DNA of 64,000 bases, from the NCBI GenBank assembly GCA_947846985.1, contig CANTUZ010000005.1, positions 51,797,389 to 51,861,388 of the forward strand, in the 5' to 3' direction. The notes beneath the pieces are model-generated. The model saw only the letters and a program-made list of their open reading frames with translations, was not told the DNA's origin and did no database searches. Below, in pieces: positions 12,254 through 22,414 of this stretch; the stretch's first letter is position 1, and every line of letters begins with the position of its first letter. This DNA is from Fratercula arctica (Eukaryota > Chordata > Aves > Charadriiformes > Alcidae). The position numbers and the translations under genes are program-made.

Positions 12254-14087
12254 TTGGAAAGGGGGTTGGCTACTTATGAAAAATACCAAGATGTAGTGAA
12301 GCTATGCAGGGCGAAAATTAGAAGGGCCAAAGCTCAAGCAGAACTCATCTTGGCCACTATGGCTAAAGATAACAAAAAGAGGTTCTTTCAGTATATCAAC
12401 AGAAAAAGGAAGACTAGGGAAAATGTAGGCCCACTAACGAATGAGATGGGTGCCCTAGTGGTGGAAGACACAGACAAGGCAGAGCTACTGAATGCCTTCT
12501 TTGCTTCAGTCTTCACTGCTAAAGGTGTCCCTCATGAACCCCAGGCCCTGGAGGCAAGGGGAAAGGTCTATAGAGAGGAAGAGTTTTCCCCAGTAGAGGA
12601 AAATCAGGTTAGAGACCACTTGGCCAATCTGGACATCCATAAGTCCATGGGCCCTGATGAGATGCACCCGCGAGTGCTGAGAGAGCTGCCAGATGTTATT
12701 GCTTGGCCACTCTCCATCATCTTTGAAAGGTCATGGAGGACAGGAGAGGTGCCTGAGGACTGGAGGGAGGCCAATATCACTCCAGTCTTCAAAAAGGGCA
12801 GGAAGAAGGACCCAGGGAACTACAGACCGGTTAGTCTCACCTCCGTCCCTGGGAAGGTAATGGAGTGACTTGTTCTGGATGTTATATCCAAGCACGTTCA
12901 AGAGCAGGAAGCTATTGGAAGTGGTCAACATGGATTTACGAAGGGTGAATCATGCTTGATCAATCTCATAGCCTTCTATGATGTTATAACTGGTTGGCTA
13001 GATGAGGGCAGAGCAGCAGATGTCATCCTCTACCTTGACTTCAGCAAGGCTTTTGACACTGTCTCTCGTGACATCCTCCTTAGGAAACTGAGGAAGTGTG
13101 GACGAGACGAGGGGAAGTGGATTGAGAGCTGTGTGACAGGAACCAGAGAGTTGTGATTAATGGAGCAGGGTCGAGTTGGAGACCTATAACCAGTGGTGTC
13201 CCCAGGGGTCAATACTTGGACCAGTATTGTTTAACGTATTCATCAACAACCTGGACGAGGGGACAGAGTGTATCCTCAGCAAGTTCGCTGATGATACCAA
13301 ACTGGGTGGAGTGGCTGACACCCCAGAGGGCCGTGCTGCCATCCAGCGTGACCTAGACAGGCTGGAGAGCTGGGCAGAGAAGAACCTAATGAGGTTCAAC
13401 AAGGACAAGTGTAGGGTCCTGCACCTGGGGAGAAAGAATGTCAGGCACCAGTATAGGTTAGGGGTGGACCTGCTGGAAAGCAGCTCTGAAGAAAAGGATC
13501 TGGGGGTCTTGGTAGACAGTAAATTATCCATGAGCAAGCAATACGCCCTTGTTGCCAAGAAAGCCAATGGAATTCTGGGCTGCATAGGGAAGAGTGTGGC
13601 CAGCAGGTCAAGGGAGGTCATTCTCCCCCTCTATTCTGCACTGGTGAGGCCACAACTGGAATACTGTGTCCAGTTCTGGGCTCCCCAGTTTAAGAGAGAC
13701 AGGGAACTACTGGAGAGAGTCCAGCGTGGGGCAACAAAGATGATTGAGGGATTGGAGCATCTCCCTTATGAGAAAAGGCTGAGAGAGCTGGAACTCTTTA
13801 GCCTGGAGAAGAGAAGGCTGAGGGGAGACCTTATTAACGTTTACAAGTATCTAAAGGGTGGGTTTAAGGAGGATGGAGCCAGACTCTTCTCAGTGGTTCC
13901 CAGTAACAGGACAAGGGGTAACGAGCACAAGCTGGAACATAGGAAGTTCCGATCAAATATGAGAAAAAGCTTCTTTACGGTGAGGGTGACAGAGCACTGG
14001 AACAGGCTACCCAGGGAGTTTATGGAGTCCCCTTCTCTGGAGACTTTCAAGACCCGCCTGGATGCAGTCCTGAGTAATGTGCTCTAG
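12254..14087 (+). pseudogene. CR1 ORF2 reverse-transcriptase segment (broken, multiple frames)
   Basis: The remainder of ORF2 is spread over several frames. 12254-12868 carries the linker and RT N-terminus ([50 protein letters not shown]). 12956-13156 carries the YLDFSKAFDTVS block with the first catalytic Asp. 13176-14087 carries [21 protein letters not shown], the [10 protein letters not shown] catalytic block (ADD near 13,287-13,295) and the C-terminal [19 protein letters not shown] region. A one-base deletion near 12,260, a TGA at 12,866 and two frame changes between 13,150 and 13,205 separate the pieces. All catalytic blocks can be recognised, but no single protein is encoded. Confidence 0.92.
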
Positions 14088-14168
14088 GCAATCCTGCTTT
14101 AGCGGGGGAGTTGGACTAGATAATCTCTAGAGGTCCCTTCCAACTCTGAAAAATTCCGTGATTTCGTG

Positions 14169-15144
14169 AAAGATGTATTTCTGGGGAGGCTGAAATTAGA
14201 TGTTCATTGCTTGTGAACTCGAGGGAGTTTATATTTATTTTTGTTGAACGTTTAACTAACACTGGGAAAATATTCTCTTTTCCTGCACATTTGCCCTTTG
14301 TCATGTTGCCAAAGCTTTAGAGAAAGATGAATCATTCTTTAGTGACAGTAGTGCTATTATTTCTCATTTGTAACATATGCAATTTTTTTGGTGCAAAAAT
14401 TTCAGACACCTCATAGTGATGTTGCAATGGGACCTAATGCCCGCATATTTGAGCATATGGGGAAAAAAGAGCATGAAGCCCTATAAACAAATCATGATTC
14501 CTGTGGTAAAGTTAGGCAATGCTCACACTGATCGTTCATACCAATAGGGCTGCATGTATACTTGACAGTGAGATCCACATTGTAAATAATGGGGAATTTC
14601 ACAGGTGAAGAAAGAAGTTGAGCAGGAACCATCTGAGGCTGCAGCAGATGAGGACAGTGGTAGCTGTGCCTGAACTGTGAGGAGCTCTGGGCTCAGAATA
14701 GCAATGGGCATTGAGGGACAGAAATCCAGCGAATTTACATGAGAGTAAAGCGGTGGGTAGAGGGTAGTTGGTTGCTATAGCTCAGTTAGACTTCCCTGAA
14801 GCTCATTCTGAGGTGCCTTATAGAAGGACAGAAATAAACTACCATGGCCGAAAAACAAAGTATGAGTCAACAGTGTCTGAGAGAGAGGCAGAAAGAGTAG
14901 GAACAAATGTTTTTGTTTTGTACCTGACAACATAGGTGTAGCGAGGTGTTTAGATGTAGTTTGATACACATATTAAAGAGGGGTGAGCTGAGATCTAGCA
15001 ACTGTGGCAGATGATAGCATAAGGTTAAGTTGATCAGTCCAGACCAAGGAACGTCTATGAGGAACTTGCAAGGTGTCCAAGCACAGTCTAAGCAAGGGTA
15101 TAGGGAAGCAGACAACATGACAAGCAGAGTTCGATATAAGCATC
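14169..15144. other. Intergenic sequence, no gene seen
   Basis: AT-leaning sequence between the long CR1 and the minus-strand LTR. Only short minus-strand frames without recognisable similarity occur. Its right end (GCATC at 15,140-15,144) is the left target-site duplication of the adjacent LTR. Confidence 0.5.
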
Positions 15145-15920
15145 TGTCACATCCCGGTCCAACTACATTGGGCCTGGGAGAGGTTCACAATGATTCCAAG
15201 TATGAAATTACGATGCAAATGAGGTCAGATGCCTCTCACTGCAGGTTTGCAGGTTTATTGTTATTCCCCAGCAAAAGCCACTGAGACAAGCGATAGAGTA
15301 AAGGCAGAAGTAGAGGAAAGGCAGAAAAGAGAAGCCGTATTACGGAGCGTAGCGAGAGTATAGTCACCACCACAGGCCCGACGACGCCTCAGCGGTCCTC
15401 CGGAAGCTCAGCGGTGTCCCATTGATCCATGGTTGATGGTGGAGGTCTCAATCCCAATTCCCAAATTGTGGTGCGTCGCTGCACCGGTTATAGTCCAGGT
15501 AGCCCAGGTCGGTCCATAGCTTGACCAATCAGCATGATGGTGGCCTTTGCTGAGCTAATTGTCATTTTACACAGTTGCCATATAAGCTTTTCCTTCCCCC
15601 TTGCTATTTGGGCAGTGCTTGGCACAGTCATTGTGCTTCAGCAATTTTGGAGTTAACAACACAGGCTCGAGTGGGCCCCTGGCTAGGCAGGGCCTGGCCA
15701 CTCTGGTAGCCAGAGACCTACACCCTCTCCAGCTGGGGGGAGCCACACACCCTCCGCAGCTGATGGCAATCTTGGGTGGTGACTGGCAAGCAAGAGGGTG
15801 GTCTGCAGAAGGTGCTAAATAGATAGAAGCAAGCTTCTTATCAGCCTGCAAGCCTGACATTGATTTGCAGAAGCTTAATCGAGCTTTGAGACAATTGTTT
15901 TAAGGTTCCAGTCTTTCACA
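15145..15920 (-). mobile_element. Solo LTR of an endogenous retrovirus-like element, minus strand
   Basis: A 776-bp element that on the minus strand begins TGTGAAAGACTGG and ends GGGATGTGACA, giving the TG...CA ends of a retroviral LTR. It is flanked by GCATC on the left (15,140-15,144) and GCACC on the right (15,921-15,925), a 5-bp target-site duplication with one mismatch. On the minus strand there is an AATAAA signal at 15,254-15,259, about 110 bases before the LTR 3' end, and a TATAT-like motif around 15,577-15,586. A perfect octamer ATGCAAAT lies at 15,213-15,220. No gag, pol or env sequence is attached, so it looks like a solo LTR left by recombination. CpGs are unusually well kept at about 15,340-15,490. 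The family name is not known to me. Confidence 0.75.
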
Positions 15921-16414
15921 GCACCAGAAGAGTAAGTTACCCCTGCACTTCTCAGTTATAGCTTAGTTATATCAGCCCAGGCAAGCGAGCTGGGTCCTGC
16001 TCTGGGCAGGCCAAAGAGGTGGTGGCTGCAGTGGCAGCTGCATCCCAGCGAGTATGGACAGAGGAGAGCACGATGAAGAGAATGATGTGATTCTTTGATC
16101 TAATCAGCGGGATGGCCCCTGTGCAATGCTCACCTCATCCCAATCACTGCATTTTCAATGGATATTGTGGGACTAGAGGATGGTGAAGAAAAGGGGAGAG
16201 GCAGAGAAAAATCATTAAACTGGTATCTTGGTAGAAATTAAAAAAAAACCACACAAGAATTGTCTTACCAAAAAAAATAGTAACCTGATGAACCAAGAAA
16301 ATGTCAGAGAGCTTTGGTTTAAGTGTTTGCCTTTGTTTTTAGGAACTAAATGGTTATTTAATGAAATGGAAGATGGCCAGTTCAAATCTGACCAGAGAAA
16401 TGATTCTTGGTGCA
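15921..16414. other. Intergenic spacer, no gene seen
   Basis: It begins with the right copy of the LTR target-site duplication (GCACC). No coding signal or recognisable repeat is seen before the short CR1 tail. Confidence 0.5.
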
Positions 16415-16530
16415 ATGTCTTGAGCAACCTGGTCTAGCGGGAGGTGTCCCTGCCCATGGCAGGAGGGTTGGAAATAGATGATCTTTAAAGGTCCCTTCTA
16501 ACCCAAACCTATGGGTTCTATGATTCTATG
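16415..16530 (+). mobile_element. CR1 LINE 3'-end fragment
   Basis: A very short CR1 tail with the phrases CTGGTCTAGCGGGAGGTGTC, CCTGCCCATGGCAGGAGG and GATCTTTAAAGGTCCCTTCT, ending in two near-perfect terminal octamers (GGTTCTATGATTCTATG). About 115 bp remain. Such extreme 5' truncation is common for CR1. Confidence 0.9.
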
Positions 16531-16744
16531 TGGTTAGATAGTTATTCATTTCCACTGCATACCTCTGGGAGCAAAATCTTATCAAGTTTAAAAGATGTAT
16601 TAGATGGGTAGATAGCAAGAGGTAAGGAGTATAATTGCTAAACCATAAGCACTTCAGGAGCTGAGTTAGTCTTTATTAGTGGAGAACAGGATGGAACTGT
16701 GAGCTGGAACAGGTTATTCCAATAAGCTTACTGTCTGTACTGTT

Positions 16745-17992
16745 TACAGTCAGTATGGATTCATGAAAGGCAGGTCCTGCTTGACAAACCTGATCTCTTT
16801 CTATGACAAAGCGACCTGCTTAGCGGTGGATGGAAAGGCTGTGGATGTTGTTTACCTGGACTTCAGTAAAGTCTTTGACACCATTTTCCACAGCATTCTC
16901 ATGGAGAAACTGCCTGCTCATGACTCAGACAGGCATACCTTTTGCTGGGTAAAAAACTATCTATCTGGATGGTTGGGCCCAAAGAGTTGTGGTGAATGGA
17001 GTTAAATGCAGTTGGTGGCAGGTCACAAGTGGGGCTGGTTCTGTTTAATATCTTTATCAATGATCTGTATGAGGGGATCGAGTGCACCCTCAGTAAGTTT
17101 GCAGATGACACCAACTTGGGTGGGAGTGTCGATCTGCTTAAGGGTAGGATGGCTCTACAGAGGGATCTGGACAGGATGCATCAATGGGCTGAGGCCAACG
17201 GTATGAGATTCAACAAGGCCAAGTACCAGGTCCTGCACTTTGGTCACAACCACCCCATGCAGCACTCTAGGTTTGGGGAAGAGGAGCTGGAAAGCTGCTC
17301 GGTGGAAAAGGACCTGGGTGTGTTTGTCAACAGCCGTCTGAATATGAGCCAGCAGTGTGCCCAGGTGGCCAAGGTGGCCAACAGAATCCTGGTCTGTATC
17401 AGGAATAATGTTGTAAGTAGGACTAGCAAAGTGATCATTCCCTTGTACTTGGCACTGGTGAGGCCCCACCTCGAGTACTGTGTCCCGTTTTGGGCCCCTC
17501 ACTATAAGAAAGACACTGAGATTCTGGAGTGTGTCCAAAGAAGGGCAATGAAGCTGGAGGGGTCTAGAGAACAAGTCTTCTGAGGAGCTGCTGAGGGAAT
17601 TGGGATTGTTTAGTCTGGAGAAAAGGAGGCTGAGGGGAGACCTTATCATTCTCTACAACGACCTGAATGGAGGCTGTAGTGAGGTGTGTGTCAGCCTCTT
17701 CTCCCAAGTAACAAGCAATAGGACAAGAGGAAACAGCCTCAAGTTGCACCAGGGGAGGCTTAGATTGGATATTAGGAAAAAATTTCTCCACTGAGAGGGT
17801 TATTAAGCATTGGAACAGGCTGCCCAGGGAAGTGGTGGAACCACCATCTCTGGAGATATTTAAAAGTTGGCTAGACGTGGTGCTTAGAGATATGGTTTAG
17901 TGGTGGTTTTGTCAGTGTTAAGTTGGTGGTTGGACTCAATGATCTTAAAGGTCCCTTCCAACCTAGGTGATTCTATGATTCTCTAATTCTAT
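16745..17992 (+). mobile_element. CR1 LINE, RT-to-3' end, 5'-truncated
   Basis: This copy starts within the reverse-transcriptase domain (QYGFMKGRSCLTNLISFYDK near 16,751-16,808) and runs to a CR1 3' end with degenerate octamers at about 17,968-17,992. It contains the YLDFSKVFDT block, the [10 protein letters not shown] catalytic block near 17,096-17,126 and the [19 protein letters not shown] region. The frame closes at 17,003-17,005 and shifts again near 17,565-17,585. Sequence between the NG and LFNIF blocks is shortened, so the usual GVPQGS-type motif is missing. It is from the same general lineage as the 5.9-kb copy but diverged from the 11-14 kb copy. Confidence 0.93.
16763..17583 (+). 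pseudogene. CR1 reverse-transcriptase fragment (two frames)
   Basis: Two overlapping open frames (16763-17005 and 16996-17583) together cover the RT palm region and the start of the C-terminal domain. The first carries the YLDFSK motif and the second the FADD motif. They are separated by a stop and a small deletion that removes the strand before LFNIF. Homology resumes in a third frame (17,600-17,794; [15 protein letters not shown]). It is a non-functional remnant. Confidence 0.9.
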
Positions 17993-20900
17993 ATCTGTTG
18001 AAATATATGGTCCTGGTCATTTCTGGCGGCAGAACACTATACAAAGAAGATATTCAAAGTTGTCTATCCCAACTGTGACAATATTCCAACAGACCTATGA
18101 ACCCTAGGCCTGAAAGAAAAGGAGAGAGTGAAGAGTGAGGCTTTTTGGCAGAGTAGTTTGCAGTCCAACAATGAAATAGCAGGGGATCCTTCAGGTCAGT
18201 CCTGAAGTGCACCGCAAGAACCATCCAGTAATAGAAGTCATCCATTATCACTCAGGCACAAATATTTTCAAAGGAAAAATTCTGGACAGGCTCAGAAAAG
18301 CTGGTTGGCTCATCATTCTGATGAGATTTCCATAAAGAAGTTACAGTATTTGCAAGGTCGCCAATTTTTAAGCAATCCTCCCTCAGCCAGTTTTTTTATT
18401 TCCCTCCCCACAAACATGATCGGATCATATTATGAATGTATTGACTGCCAAATTTCATCTTCAGTTAATCATAGTGAGCACTGTGACCTTATAAAAGAAT
18501 CTTAAACTGATTAACCTGCTTAGTCTGTGCCTAGGTACAGAGGCAAAAAAAAAAAAAAAAAAAAAGTCTCACCAACTTATTTTGGAGTACTATTTATTAA
18601 GGCATCGTGATTTATGTTTCCGTCCTCTTTTTGTAGTTGGTAAGTCATACTTGAAAGGGAAAAGCTGTAAAAGAAAGCAGTGGTTCCACCTTAGTTGTGA
18701 TCACATGGAGGAAGGGGATGATATAATACTAAATACACTCAAGATAGCCAGGACTACGCAGATCTATGTCATCTGCATCTTATTTGTTTACACTGCGGCA
18801 CATGTGGCTTCTTTTAGTTGAGAAAATTGTAAAACGTTTAAAGCAGCTTATCTGTGCTGGCCAGTAAGGTTTTACTCTGCTAAAAGAGCAGAGAAGGGCT
18901 AGCACTGAAGGCTAGATCCTCACATGGGTACTTATTTGCCATCCTTCTGGCAGCCGTACTCTCCAGAAGCAGGCAATATTTTGCTTCACAATGAATGGTA
19001 ACCTGTCTCATGAAATACAGGCTTGCAGATTAAGACAATATTGCATTTTACCTTTTTATGTGGCATGCAGTCCCCACATAAATTCACCAGAGTGGGTTTG
19101 GGTTCACCTTATCTAACATCAGACATCCTAAATTTCAGTGTTTACATGAAAGGTAGTCATCTAAAACCTCTTTTTAGTGTGTGGAGAAGAACAGAAAGCC
19201 TCCTAATGCTGATTTTTAAAAGAGTACTAATAAATCGCACACCAGAATTTTCTATTTCTCTCCATTTATAATGAAGAGCACCCAAAGCACTATCTCACGT
19301 ATCTATGTACAATCATCTAACATTTGGTGAGATGGATGCTACCCTCATGTCTGACATGGAAGACCCATGAAAGAGTACCAAATGCTAGAGGCCAGGATTG
19401 AGACATGTCAGTTGAACACCTTAGATCAGGAATAGAAGATGAGGCAGGAGAACCAATTTTCACTGATTGATTCCCATTGAAAGAGCAGAAATGACATGTA
19501 TTATGAAAAGGAAAGTGATTGCTGTCTACCTTTCTTAAGCATTGTAATATTCCACCATATGAAACAATCCCATTAAGTGGGTCATTGAGTTGCTATTGTA
19601 GGCTTCTGCCTAAGATCTCTTACTCATAATGATGTGTGCGACAGTTGCATGTTTAGAGAAGAGAGATAAAAGCTGCATGTGAAAACTAATTCAACATTTC
19701 AAGACCCTGGTACTGGCTTCAGCCTTGAGATGTTGCTGTTACAAAATGATTGTCTAAAAGCCAATGCTTACTAGGTGAACTCGGGAAAGATACATAGTTT
19801 ATAAATTCTAGCATGCCAAAACATTTGGAAAACACAGCTAAAGAAAAGAATTTCCCTCAGAGATCAAATAGCTGGATGTATTCAGTTGTGCCCTGTCTTT
19901 GACGGTGACTACTTCTGAAGGCATGGAAAAGCCAACTTTGGATAGTCACAACATAAACAATTCATACAGGAAATTTCTCCTTAGTGTTTGTTTTGACAGT
20001 GCTTGTGAAAATCCTTGTTCATGAGCACGTTTAATACAGGAAGAAATATTATATTTCATTTACAATTTTGCCTGTACACACATGGATCTAGATGGTAAAG
20101 TTATTTGAAGTGGTGCACTCATATTAACTATGCCTATGTTACCTGCAAAGGATGCTCCAATGACTGCCCCAGGAGATGAATTGGTTATCTGCCACAGGGT
20201 GACCTTCCAGACATGGCCTGGGGTAAAAGCGGAGCACCATTTCCATCACCATGTTCCCAGACCAGCCAAGAGGTAAGTCAAGAAGGGCAGAAAAGGAAAC
20301 AAACCAGGCTCACAAACACTCCAGAGGTTTCTGTTTCAATGTAGCATAGACATGGCCTTCAATTTTAGCCAAATTTGTATCAGATAATCATCAGGATCCT
20401 TATGGACCTGCTCTGAAGGCCACCATGGAAGGTCTTTCCATTCACTTCAGTGGCTTTGGATCAAGTTGTTTTGGATTAAAAAGACATGGAGAAAAATATA
20501 AAACAAATGTCAACGGCCAAGAGATTCTTCACATAGAAGGCAATGACTGAATACAAACAATGGAATTATGGACAGAACCAAATATATAGGAAAAACTGCC
20601 ACATTAGTCAATACTCATTTAGCACAAACTAAAAATTCTCTACTGGATCCAAGACTGGCTCTTCTGAGGTCCTTCCTGACTCAAAGCACTTCCTAGACTA
20701 CTCAAAGCAAACTTTTCCATGCAGACTTCTCTTCCCTTGCACAATTTTGTGTGTTATACTGCAATGGGGGTTCGGGAAGGTCTCAAGGAGCCGTGAATAG
20801 ATATCACAAGTTTAAGGCTATGCTGTCACGAGACACATGCTCTCATTGTGGTTTCAAGATAGAGAAATAATAACAAAGAAGGAGAAATGTGGATTTTCTA

Positions 20901-22211
20901 GCAGGACAGAGTGCAATGGAATAGACTAGTATTTTTTTTTTTTACTGCTTAAGCTTGTAAGATTGAAGTCCTGCTGGAGAAAACAAAAGTTTCTATTATT
21001 TCTTTTCTACTCCTTTTTGTTGCTTCTCTTCTACAAAAAAAAAAAATGTTCAAAGTAATAAAAATCAATACCCTCTGTGTCAGCTAACAGTCAAGGAAAG
21101 CAACAATGGTGCTTTGCTTCAACTGAGTTCTTTCAATCTTTAAAGGGAAGCAGCAATATTGATTTGTAATCCTGGAGGTTGCTACATAAATATTTACTAA
21201 AAAATCTGATACACCTATTAACAATGAATGCTGAAGCCATCTTTTTTAGAAACTCCTGACACTCTTTCAATATTTCCGAAGTAGTGGTCTGGTGCTAGTC
21301 TGTTGGTAATCCCAGTGGGAAATCTGGTCTGATGGAACATGTTTCTTTTTATTTCTTGTACAAAGCAGGCAGCACACTGCAAAATGAGAGCCTCTCTCCT
21401 GTTTGCTGCTGAGGGTGGCAACTGCTGTAGTGATAGCAATGCTCCACATCTCTGAAAGTGCAGGAAGTCCAGCCAGCCCAGGACTCGGGCAGAAAGCTTT
21501 CTGTGTGACCCCTGATGTTATCTCTTCTACCAGTTTCAGTCATGGTTATCCACTAAGGCCTTTAAGCTTCAAAAACTTAGAAGAGTGTCATTTAGCCCCA
21601 CTGAATTCAGTGGGATTACTGGATTTAACCAAAATTAAGCACACGCCTAAGTTTTTGCTAGGTCAGATCTTAAAACACCGTTGTGATCAGTACTGTGTAG
21701 TATCCTCACGGATATTTTAAACAGAGGACTTATGACCCATACAAAGTCTTCCATTAACTTGAAGGAACATTTTAGCTCATTTTTTTTTGTGTGTATAGAG
21801 TCTTTTTCATTGATTAACAGCTTATAAGTCTTCTAAATCTTCCCAGCTGATATAGCTGTAAGTAATAGAATTAATACTAAGATGCATTTTTTTTTTTTTT
21901 GTGGCACTAGATACACAGAAGAGGATTTCCTGATACAAACAGAAACTACTGCTCACATTCCTGAAAAGTGCAAAAGTTAGTAATTCGACAGATAGCAAAA
22001 CAGATTTTCCCATAGGAATTAATGTAAGGGTGGTAGGTGGGATCTGTGGTTCACAATTACACACAGTTTAAATACTGAGGGACAGTATGTTACATCAATA
22101 TGATATTTCTGATTCATATCCTGATATCACTGCCTAAAAAATAATAACACAAAAATTATTAGGAAACCTTTTTCATTTTTTTTCCCAAGTTTTTAAGCGA
22201 AACATCAATAG
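17993..22211. other. Intergenic sequence, no gene seen
   Basis: Over 4 kb of AT-leaning sequence with no exon-like frames that I can support and no recognised transposon. Homopolymers include a 21-base A run at 18,545-18,565, a T run at 20,932-20,943 and a T run at 21,887-21,900. Open frames at 21218-21720 overlap on both strands and lack similarity. Confidence 0.5.
18545..18565 (+). repeat. Poly(A) run, 21 bases
   Basis: The longest homopolymer in the window. The upstream sequence does not resemble a known SINE or a processed transcript. Confidence 0.9.
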
Positions 22212-22414
22212 TGGTCTGGCATGCCAGAGTTTGAAGATGACAACGATGACATGGAGAATAAATATGCGGAAGCAGGATCATCGGGACTGTCGAATGCCAC
22301 ATCAATGTCTGATAGGGACAGAATAGGTGGACAAGATGCTACTTTTCAGTAACTTGTTTTTCAGCACATAGTTTTACACTAGCTGAAGATGTGGATGACT
22401 TTTTTTTAAATAAA
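22212..22414 (+). other. Possible small terminal exon or ORF with poly(A) signal
   Basis: A polypyrimidine stretch (about 22,169-22,193) is followed by AG dinucleotides at 22,193-22,194 and 22,210-22,211. From ATG 22,221 to TAA 22,350-22,352 there is a 43-codon frame rich in acidic and polar residues (it opens MPEFEDDNDDMENKY) with several CpG-containing codons that look unlike the surrounding AT-rich DNA. An AATAAA lies at 22,409-22,414. The arrangement of acceptor, frame, stop and poly(A) signal would fit a last exon of an unknown transcript or a fragment of a retrocopy. I recognise no protein family, and chance remains quite possible. Confidence 0.25.

Larger units (their letters stand above)
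10975..14168 (+). mobile_element. CR1 LINE, long copy with endonuclease and RT, inactivated
   Basis: A roughly 3.2-kb CR1 retrotransposon containing most of ORF2 (endonuclease then reverse transcriptase) and the 3' UTR. It ends in two degenerate octamers (ATTCCGTG, ATTTCGTG) at 14,153-14,168 after the typical GGTCCCTTCCAACTCT phrase. No intact ORF1 is seen, so the copy appears 5'-truncated; the left edge near 10,975 is an estimate. CR1 normally makes no clear target-site duplication, and none is visible. The coding region has in-frame stops at about 12,108 and 12,866 and frame changes near 12,260, 13,155 and 13,200. This copy cannot make a working protein. Confidence 0.93.
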
